This document shows positions 53,728-62,026 of a DNA stretch of 64,000 bases, one piece after another; position 1 is the first letter of the stretch; each line of letters starts with the position of its first letter. The notes below the pieces were generated by a model. It was not told the origin of the DNA and searched no databases. It saw only the letters and a program-made list of their open reading frames with translations. The position numbers and the translations under genes were made by a program. This DNA is from Alphaproteobacteria bacterium (GTDB lineage Bacteria; Pseudomonadota; Alphaproteobacteria; TMED109): positions 186,001 through 250,000 of the forward strand of contig JAURCJ010000001.1 of the NCBI GenBank assembly GCA_030828505.1, in the 5' to 3' direction.

Positions 53728-53765
53728 ATTATGCGTTAATATGAATAAAAATTAGGAGATAAATT

Positions 53766-54461
53766 ATGACAATTCCTTTAATGCCGCAAGCAACTGCAGT
53801 TTGGCTTGTAGAAAATACATCACTATCTTTTCAACAAGTTGGTGACTTTTGTGGACTTCATGTTTTAGAAGTACAAGGTATAGCTGATGAAGAAGTAGCA
53901 TCAGGAATAAAGGGTAAAAATCCTATTACTAGTGGTGAACTGACTCTTGAAAATATACAAGAATGCGAGCAGGATAATAAAAAGTCACTTATTCTTGCTA
54001 AGTCAATCACTACAGTTTCATCAAAAAAGAAAAAATCTCCAAGATATACGCCATTATCTAGAAGACAAGACAGACCTAATGCAATATCTTGGGTTTTAAA
54101 ATTTCATCCTGAAATGTCTGATGGTCAAATTTCTAAATTAATTGGTACCACCAAGTCAACTATAAGCCAAATTAGAGAAAGAACTCACTGGAATATTTCA
54201 AATGTATCTCCAAAAGATCCAGTTATGCTAGGACTATGTAAACAAAACGATTTAGCTACGGCTATAGCAAAAGCTCGCAGAACAACTAGATGGAAAGAAA
54301 TGCAACAAAATTCAGAGATGAATAAAGATAGTAGTAGTGGTTCTGGAATAAAATATGGTCTAGTTAGAAAAGAAGATCATGTTGAAAAATTAGAATCTAA
54401 TCTTGAAAATGAAAATATTAATAACTTATTTGAAAACATTGCTAATTCCAAAGAAACATAA
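53766..54461 (+). CDS. DUF1013 family / TrcR-like cell-cycle transcriptional regulator
   Basis: MPQATAVWLVENTSLSFQQVGDFCGLHVLEVQGIADEE; RQDRPNAISWVLKFHPEMSDGQISKLIGTTKSTI. Confidence 0.93.
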   Translation: MTIPLMPQATAVWLVENTSLSFQQVGDFCGLHVLEVQGIADEEVASGIKGKNPITSGELTLENIQECEQDNKKSLILAKSITTVSSKKKKSPRYTPLSRRQDRPNAISWVLKFHPEMSDGQISKLIGTTKSTISQIRERTHWNISNVSPKDPVMLGLCKQNDLATAIAKARRTTRWKEMQQNSEMNKDSSSGSGIKYGLVRKEDHVEKLESNLENENINNLFENIANSKET

Positions 54462-54479
54462 ATGGGCTTAAAGCATTAA

Positions 54480-55934
54480 ATGATAAACCAATCAAAACTT
54501 GAGCATATCATTACTAATATTCAGAGTAAAAAAGTTTTAGTTATAGGTGATATCATGCTCGATAAATATATTTTTGGATCTGTAAGTAGAATCTCTCCAG
54601 AAGCTCCCATCCCAATTATTAATATAGAAAATACTAAATTATTGGAAGGAGGGGCAGGTAATGTAATAAAAAATTTAAACTCATTAAATATAAAGACTTC
54701 TTTTATATCAATAATAGGTAATGATTTATCTGGAAAATTTTTAAAAACGCACTTTAAAAAGCTTAAAAATGTTGAATATGCTCTTTTACAAGACAATAAT
54801 AGAAAAACAACATTAAAAACCAGGTATATTGCTAATGGTCAACAACTATTTAGAACTGATGAGGAGACAGTATCTCCACTAAACGCTATTTTTAAAAAAA
54901 AGATTTTTCAATATTTTAAACTTTTTATAAAACAAGCAGATATTGTTATTTTTTCTGATTATGGTAAAGCAATATTTATAGAAGAAAATTTTTGCCAAAA
55001 GCTTATCAAATATGCAGCTAGAGCAAAGAAAAAAATTGTAGTTGACCCTAAAGGAGATAATTTTCAAAAATATAAAGGAGCATATTTCATTACTCCTAAT
55101 TCTAAAGAAGCCTTTAATGCTACACATATAGATCCCAGAGATAATAAATTAGCAGATAAGTGTGGAAAGTATATTATTAACAAGCAATGGGCACAAAATA
55201 TACTTTTAACAAGAGGTGAAAATGGCCTATCACTAATACTTAAAAATAATACTTATCATATAAAATCAAATGCTGAAGAAGTTTTTGATGTTACAGGAGC
55301 TGGAGATACTGTAATAGCATTATTTTCTGCAGCTTTATCTTTAACTAATAATAATGTTGAATCAGCACATTTTGCTAATTTAGGAGCTAGTATAGCTGTC
55401 AAAAAACTAGGTACTACTTCTGTAAGTCAAAGTGAAATATTGGAAGTTTCTAAAAACATTTTAAAAGCAAAAACACTTTCCTCTAGTAGTTTATTAGATA
55501 ACTTAAATAACTGGAGAGCAAATAAATATACTATTGGTTTTACAAATGGCTGCTTTGATTTAATGCATGCTGGTCATATAGATATGTTAAAAAAAGCATC
55601 TGAATCATGCGATAAACTTATTGTTGCAGTTAATAGTGATCAATCTATCAAGAGACTTAAAGGAGATAAAAGACCAATTTTAAATCTAGAAGCAAGAAAA
55701 AAGCTTTTACAATCTCTAGAAATGGTGGATTTTGTTATTAGCTTTAAAGAAGATACTCCGCTAGAATTAATAAAAAAAATTAAACCAAATATTCTTTATA
55801 AGGGAGCAGACTATAAAATTAATGAAATAGTAGGAGCTGATTTCATTAAAAAGAATGGTGGATCTGTAATAAGGATTGACCTCACAAAAAATCAAAGTAC
55901 TACTAAACTCATATCTATGATAAATAATAGTTGA
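54480..55934 (+). CDS. hldE: Bifunctional heptose-7-phosphate kinase / heptose-1-phosphate adenylyltransferase
   Basis: GDIMLDKYIFGSVSRISPEAPIPI; VTGAGDTVIA; FTNGCFDLMHAGHIDML; both domains present. Confidence 0.96.
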   Translation: MINQSKLEHIITNIQSKKVLVIGDIMLDKYIFGSVSRISPEAPIPIINIENTKLLEGGAGNVIKNLNSLNIKTSFISIIGNDLSGKFLKTHFKKLKNVEYALLQDNNRKTTLKTRYIANGQQLFRTDEETVSPLNAIFKKKIFQYFKLFIKQADIVIFSDYGKAIFIEENFCQKLIKYAARAKKKIVVDPKGDNFQKYKGAYFITPNSKEAFNATHIDPRDNKLADKCGKYIINKQWAQNILLTRGENGLSLILKNNTYHIKSNAEEVFDVTGAGDTVIALFSAALSLTNNNVESAHFANLGASIAVKKLGTTSVSQSEILEVSKNILKAKTLSSSSLLDNLNNWRANKYTIGFTNGCFDLMHAGHIDMLKKASESCDKLIVAVNSDQSIKRLKGDKRPILNLEARKKLLQSLEMVDFVISFKEDTPLELIKKIKPNILYKGADYKINEIVGADFIKKNGGSVIRIDLTKNQSTTKLISMINNS

Positions 55935-55998
55935 TGGAAGATTAAAAATTAGTATTAAGAAAAATAATAGAGCGCCAGGACTTATAATTATTTATTTA

Positions 55999-56943
55999 AT
56001 GTTGATTATTTTTATATTCTTCATAATTTTATATTATTTATTTTATTTGAAAATTGAAAAATTAGCTGAAAACAAATTAATTACTATTCAAAATCAACTA
56101 CAGAAAAATAATATAATTTTTTCATGGAAAAATTTTGAGAAATCTGGCTTTCCCTATAGAGTCGTAAATAGACTAGACTCCGTTAAAATTAAAACTAACA
56201 ATATGGATATATTCTTAAAAAACTTAGATATAGTATATCAACCTTGGAACTTAAAGCATATACTTATAAAAACGACTGAAAAAATTGATATTTTATATCT
56301 AAATAATAACATTATTATTTTCCCGGATATATTAGGCTCAATAGTAATAAGAGAAGATAAAGAAAAAAGGGTATCGATTAATTTTGAAAAAATACATATC
56401 ATAATTGATGAATATATACATGAAATAAGTAAGCCTGAAGTCTATATCAGAGAGAAAAATAATAATAATTTAGAATATTCAATAAAAATTAAGGAACTGT
56501 TTTTTCTTCCTGTTTTTTCTGAAAAAAATTCAATAAGAAATTTATTGGTTAATGGAGAATTAATTAATTATAGAGAATTTAATTTTAATAACTTTTATAA
56601 TTGGTTTGCAAACCAAGGTGGAGTAGATGTTACCTTTTTTAATTTAAATATTAACCAAATATTAGTTAAAGGAAATGCTTTTCTGGGGATAGATGAGAAT
56701 TTAGATATACAGAGTTCTATATCTATAGAATCTGATGAATTAGATGACTTAATAATAATTTTAAAAAATGAAAATTTTCTAACTAAAAGATTGTTTGAAA
56801 CATTAAGTATAGTAATTAAAGCAATAGAAATTTCTTCTAATAATATTCCAAAATTTTCAATAAATATTCAAAATGGTTATCTTAGTTTTATGGGTATAAA
56901 AATAGTAAATATACCAAATTTTAAAGTATTAAATTCTAACTAA
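55999..56943 (+). CDS. DUF2125-like membrane-anchored protein
   Basis: N-terminal TM, WKNFEKSGFPYRV motif typical of DUF2125, position downstream of hldE and convergent with tyrA. Confidence 0.6.
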   Translation: MLIIFIFFIILYYLFYLKIEKLAENKLITIQNQLQKNNIIFSWKNFEKSGFPYRVVNRLDSVKIKTNNMDIFLKNLDIVYQPWNLKHILIKTTEKIDILYLNNNIIIFPDILGSIVIREDKEKRVSINFEKIHIIIDEYIHEISKPEVYIREKNNNNLEYSIKIKELFFLPVFSEKNSIRNLLVNGELINYREFNFNNFYNWFANQGGVDVTFFNLNINQILVKGNAFLGIDENLDIQSSISIESDELDDLIIILKNENFLTKRLFETLSIVIKAIEISSNNIPKFSINIQNGYLSFMGIKIVNIPNFKVLNSN

Positions 56944-57818
56944 TCTTGTTCTTCTGAAATTATTCCTTTTCTAATTTCTCTAGTCTTTGTAAACAGCTTC
57001 TCTAATGATTCTCCATCTTGCCATCTAATACTTTTTTGTAAGGCTGTTAAGTCTTCTATAAATCTACCTAGCATCTCTAAAACAGCCTCACTATTATTTA
57101 AAAAAACATCTCTCCACATTATTGGATCTGATGCAGCTATTCTAGTAAAATCTCTAAACCCTCCAGCAGAGTATTTTATAACTTCCGTTTTAAGTTGGTC
57201 TTCTAATTCTGTTACTGTACCTACGATGGAAAATGCTACTAAATGAGGTATATGAGATGTAATAGCTAGAACTCGATCATGATATTCCGCATCCATTATT
57301 GCTATCTTCATACCGGCTTTTTCCCACATAAATTTTACTTTATCTATAGATTTTTGAGGAGTGTCTTTATGAGGAGTAAGTATACACCATTTTCCATTAA
57401 AAAGTTCAGCAAAACCAGAATCAGGACCAGATTTTTCTGTTCCTGCTATAGGATGACCTGGAATAAAACTAACACCTAAAGGAAGTAATGGTTCAAGAGT
57501 ATCAACAAGTTTCTTTTTTATTGAACCCACATCAGTAATAATCACCCCCTTTTTTAAATAAGGTAAAATTTCGTTAATAATACCTTCCATCGCTCCAACA
57601 GGGACTCCTAAAATTATCAAATCTGCTTCTTTAACACAGTCCTCTATGTCATCATTTACTGTATCGACTATATTTAAATTTCTAATCTTTTCTCTTGTTT
57701 CTTCTCGTCTAGAAAAAGCAGAAGTTTTATTAGCTAATTTTTTTAATTTAAATACTTGAGCCAAAGATGAGTTTATTAAACCAAAACCTATGAACGAAAC
57801 TTTATTAAACTTTTCCAT
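56940..57818 (-). CDS. tyrA: Prephenate/arogenate dehydrogenase
   Basis: VSFIGFGLINSSLAQVF; GVPVGAMEGIINEILPYLKKGVIITDVGSIK; PGHPIAGTEKSGPDSG. Confidence 0.95.
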   Translation of the reverse strand: MEKFNKVSFIGFGLINSSLAQVFKLKKLANKTSAFSRREETREKIRNLNIVDTVNDDIEDCVKEADLIILGVPVGAMEGIINEILPYLKKGVIITDVGSIKKKLVDTLEPLLPLGVSFIPGHPIAGTEKSGPDSGFAELFNGKWCILTPHKDTPQKSIDKVKFMWEKAGMKIAIMDAEYHDRVLAITSHIPHLVAFSIVGTVTELEDQLKTEVIKYSAGGFRDFTRIAASDPIMWRDVFLNNSEAVLEMLGRFIEDLTALQKSIRWQDGESLEKLFTKTREIRKGIISEEQD

Positions 57819-58689
57819 TTAAAATTTCCTTATCAATTGTTGAAAAAACTCCAACTAATCTTGGCTTTACATTATCATCAAACCTGTAATTATCTATAAT
57901 TTTTAGCTTATTTTTATTCTCAAATTCTGAGGTAACTATAATAGAAAATAAAATCATAGAAAACTTGGAAGTAATTATTTTTTCAGAAATTAATACAAAC
58001 CCATTAGTGGTCAAAAAATCAGAATATTTTTTTAAATTTTTAGAAGCTATCTTAGAAGTGTATAGAGAAATATTATTTGACGCATATTCTATATTTTGCT
58101 TACTAAGCACTAATGCTTGAATATCGCCACTTAAGCTATCTGATAAGCCACCAATTACAAAAATATTTGGATAATTATTTAAATTAATCCACCAATCATA
58201 TTGTTGATTAGGAAAAGGTAAAACTATAATATTGCACTTATTATCGACTAAACTTTTTAAACAACTAAGACTGCTTTTATTTTTTATTTTTTTTATATCA
58301 GAACCAAAATGATGGCTTACTATCTCATCTATATTACCTGTAAAAGTTACTTTTAACTGACCCTGAATAGATATATAAGCAGAAATAAGGCTTCTCCATA
58401 TAGATATTAATGATTTTATGGATATAATACCTTTATGCCTTTTTATTAATCTTATTAAAATTTCATATTCTCTAGCTGGCCTATAAATAATAATATCACT
58501 ATTATTTTCTTTTCTTTTTTCTTTTTTTACATCTTTTACTAGCTCTGCTCTTTCCATCAATAAATCATGTATTTTATTATCTATTTTATCTATTTTTTTT
58601 CTTATGCTTAATAAAGACAGTTTATTTTTATTAGTATTTTTTACTTTTGTAGAAATAGAAGTTTTTTTTAATGGCATAATTACATCCAA
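57805..58689 (-). CDS. Chorismate mutase with additional C-terminal domain
   Basis: LLSIRKKIDKIDNKIHDLLMERAELVKDVKKEK; YRPAREYEILIRLIKRHKG; overlaps the start of tyrA. Confidence 0.88.
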   Translation of the reverse strand: MDVIMPLKKTSISTKVKNTNKNKLSLLSIRKKIDKIDNKIHDLLMERAELVKDVKKEKRKENNSDIIIYRPAREYEILIRLIKRHKGIISIKSLISIWRSLISAYISIQGQLKVTFTGNIDEIVSHHFGSDIKKIKNKSSLSCLKSLVDNKCNIIVLPFPNQQYDWWINLNNYPNIFVIGGLSDSLSGDIQALVLSKQNIEYASNNISLYTSKIASKNLKKYSDFLTTNGFVLISEKIITSKFSMILFSIIVTSEFENKNKLKIIDNYRFDDNVKPRLVGVFSTIDKEILNGKV

Positions 58690-58807
58690 ATTATTTTTAA
58701 AATAATAAATTATATATATATATTATTAATATGAAAAAAACCATTAGCATGTAATAATTGTAAATATTATTTTAATAAATTATATTATAATATTTCAATT
58801 ATAAAAA

Positions 58808-59954
58808 ATGAAGAGATTTAAAAATTAATAATACTAATAATACAAAAAAGTTACATAATACTTTTGGACCAATAGACTTACAACTAGAGGGAGGCTATTT
58901 ATTAAAAAACTCCACTTTAGCCTATGATACTTGGGGTAAACTCAATGCTCATAAATCGAATGCAATATTAGTTTGTCATGCGTTAACCGGAGATCAATTT
59001 GTAACTGGTAAAAACCCTATTACAAATAGAAAAGGGTGGTGGGATAATTTAGTAGGGCCAAATAAAATATTAGATACAAATAAATATTTCATTATTTGTA
59101 CGAATGTACTAGGTGGTTGTATGGGAACAACTGGTCCTTCTACCATTAATGCAGCTACATCTGAACCTTACGGTATGGAATTTCCAATCTTTACTATAAA
59201 AGATATGGTTAACTTACAACTTAAATTGATAGAAAGTTTAAATATAAAAAAATTATTTTCAGTTATTGGGGGATCTATGGGAGGAATGCAAGTATTAGAA
59301 TGGGCTGCAAGTTACCCTAATATGTTATATTCCGCTATTCCAATTGCTACGTCATATCGTCATTCTGCTCAAAATATTGCATTTCATGAAGTAGGAAGGC
59401 AAGCAATTATGAATGATCCCGAATGGCATAAAGGTCATTATTATAATAAAGGAAATAAACCACGTCATGGTCTATCTGTGGCAAGAATGATTGCACATAT
59501 AACTTATTTATCTGAAGGAGCATTCCAAAAAAAATTTGGAAGAGATATGCAAAGTAAGGTGCTTTCTTGGGGTTTTGATGCAGACTTCCAAGTAGAGAGC
59601 TACTTAAGGCATCAAGGAACATCATTTGTTGATAGATTTGATGCAAATAGTTATTTATATATAACTAGAGCAATGGATTATTTTGACTTAGCAAACAATC
59701 ATAAAGGCAATTTAGCTCAAGCCTTTATAAATACAAAATGTAAATTTCTTATTGTATCTTTTACAAGCGATTGGCTATTTCCTAGTTCAGAAAGTCAATC
59801 ACTTGTAAAAGCATTAAATAAAACTGCTTCTGATGTAAGCTATATAGAAATAGAATCTGACAAAGGACACGATAGCTTCTTACTTGAAGTAAATGACTTT
59901 TATGATATTCTTTCTGGCTTTATATCTGGAGCAGCAAAAAAATTAAATATATAG
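58808..59954 (+). CDS. metX: Homoserine O-acetyltransferase (5' end needs a 1-nt frame correction or a non-canonical start)
   Basis: Frame open from 58812: [46 protein letters not shown]...[13 protein letters not shown]; the listed ORF start (59121) omits the conserved HALTGDQ region. Confidence 0.9.
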
Positions 59955-59965
59955 CAAAGGTAAAT

Positions 59966-60574
59966 ATGACTAATATTTTGAACCAAAACTTAATATCCTC
60001 CCTTATAAATCATAATGATAAGGTTTTAGATATAGGTTGTGGTAACGGGGAATTACTATATTTTTTAGAAGACAATAAAAGTATTCAAGGGCAGGGTATA
60101 GAAATTAGTCACCAAGGAGTTAAAGAATCAGTGTCAAAAGGCTTATCCGTAATACAAGGAGATGCTGATGAAGATCTTATAAATTTTCCTGACCATGCTT
60201 TTGATATTGTGATTTTAAGTGATACTTTACAAGCAACGCACAAACCTAAAAAAGTCTTGGAGCAAATGCTTAGAATTGGAAAAAAATGTATAATCTGCAT
60301 TCCTAATTTTGGATATTGGAAATACAGATTACAAATTTTAATATATGGAAAAATGCCAGTAACAAAAACTTTATCTGAACCGTGGTATTCCACACCTAAC
60401 ATTCATTTATGTACAATTAAAGATTTTATAAATTTATGTGAACATTTAAATATATCAATTAATGAATCCTATAGAAATACTAAAAATAATATTAAAAAAA
60501 TTAGAAATCCAAAAAGCTACTTAAATAATTTATTATCTACAGAAGGTATTTTTATTTTAACTAAAGAAAAATAA
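59966..60574 (+). CDS. metW: Methionine biosynthesis protein MetW
   Basis: KVLDIGCGNGELLYFLEDNKSIQGQGIEIS; downstream of metX. Confidence 0.95.
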   Translation: MTNILNQNLISSLINHNDKVLDIGCGNGELLYFLEDNKSIQGQGIEISHQGVKESVSKGLSVIQGDADEDLINFPDHAFDIVILSDTLQATHKPKKVLEQMLRIGKKCIICIPNFGYWKYRLQILIYGKMPVTKTLSEPWYSTPNIHLCTIKDFINLCEHLNISINESYRNTKNNIKKIRNPKSYLNNLLSTEGIFILTKEK

Positions 60575-60578
60575 ATAT

Positions 60579-61673
60579 TTATTTTAAAGCGGTAAAATAT
60601 ATTTCTATAATATTAGCTGTATTTTTCATCAACTTTTTTTGAAAATTAGGGTTAATTAGTTTTTTTAAATCAGCATTATTAGATATAAATCCCATTTCAA
60701 TTAGCACTGATGGCACATCAGGGGCTTTCAAAACAGCAAAACCTGCTTGTCTATGCGGTCTTCTTAATAAGTTAAAATTATGTTGTGTTAATTGATCTAT
60801 AAATAACTCCGCAAAACTTATAGAACTATTTTTAGTTTCTCGTCTGCTTAAATCAATTAAAATATCGGAAACATCTTTATCTAGATCATCTAAATCTAAA
60901 CCAGCTATTAAATCAGATTTATTATCTCTATCAGCCAAAGCTTGTGATAACTTATCCGAAGCTTTTTCTGATAAAGAATATATGCTTGTACCTTTAGTAT
61001 TTTTATTACTAGTTGAGTCTGCATGGATAGAAATAAAAAGATCTGCAGATTTATTTCGAGCAAACTTTACTCTATTACGTAACTTGATATATTTATCTGA
61101 TCCTCTTGTTAAATAAACAGTAAAATTCTTTTTTAAAAGCTCTTCTCTAAGTATCTTAGCAGCCGCTAAAGTTATATCCTTTTCCTTTATATTATTTCTA
61201 ACTGCTCCAGGATCAGGACCACCATGGCCAGCATCTATAACTATTACATTTTTGTTTACAATATTCTGTATAGAGAATAAATTTAAATCTATTAACAAAA
61301 TATATTCTCCACTAATTTTTTTTAAAAAGGTATTTTTTTTAAAATTTTTAGCAGGAACTTTTAAATCAAAAACTAATCTTGCTTTATTATTAGATTTTGA
61401 TGCTCTAATCTTTTTGATATATTTATATTCAAAATTATTCTTAGAGAATTTATCAATATTTTCTATATCCACTACTAGTCTTGGGGGATCTTCTAAAATA
61501 AAAGAATTAGATAGTATTTTTTTTTCACTTGATAATAGTAACCTTAAAGAGTTATCCTTTTCAATACTATAAATATTAATATTATCTGCATATACATGTA
61601 TGAAAATAGAATTTACAAAAATAAGAATAATTATAGAAACTATTGAATTTAGGAACTTTAAAAAAGTATTCAT
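60579..61673 (-). CDS. N-acetylmuramoyl-L-alanine amidase (AmiC-like, with AMIN domain)
   Basis: VIDAGHGGPDPGAVRNNIKEKDITLAAA; ISIHADS; PSVLIEMGFISNNAD; N-terminal AMIN-like RLVVDI. Confidence 0.95.
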   Translation of the reverse strand: MNTFLKFLNSIVSIIILIFVNSIFIHVYADNINIYSIEKDNSLRLLLSSEKKILSNSFILEDPPRLVVDIENIDKFSKNNFEYKYIKKIRASKSNNKARLVFDLKVPAKNFKKNTFLKKISGEYILLIDLNLFSIQNIVNKNVIVIDAGHGGPDPGAVRNNIKEKDITLAAAKILREELLKKNFTVYLTRGSDKYIKLRNRVKFARNKSADLFISIHADSTSNKNTKGTSIYSLSEKASDKLSQALADRDNKSDLIAGLDLDDLDKDVSDILIDLSRRETKNSSISFAELFIDQLTQHNFNLLRRPHRQAGFAVLKAPDVPSVLIEMGFISNNADLKKLINPNFQKKLMKNTANIIEIYFTALK

Positions 61674-62026
61674 CTAATTTCCTCAAAACCATTAAAAATT
61701 TATTTTAATTAGCTATTTTACAAAATGTTTACATTGTTATAAACATATACAATATAAATAATGATTATAGTGAAGTAAAAAATATAATTTAAAAATAAAA
61801 ATATAGAATATATAGAATTTTCTTATAGGTAATAAAATGGTTTTAGGAATTAAAACAAAAGATAAAAACTTTAGCTCTGTTTCAAAGCTAAACAAAAAAC
61901 TATTTATTGCTATTTTTTTTAAAAACTTACGTCTGGATATTATAAAAACCAGACTCATAATTAATGCCAATAGTAAATTTAATGAAAAATATAATGAACT
62001 TGCACTGGCTTGGAGTAATTTGATCA

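Noticed and set aside
58690-58807. SAM-II/SAM-V riboswitch upstream of metX
   Set aside because: Such switches occur upstream of met genes in alphaproteobacteria, but I saw no recognisable conserved core in this AT-only leader
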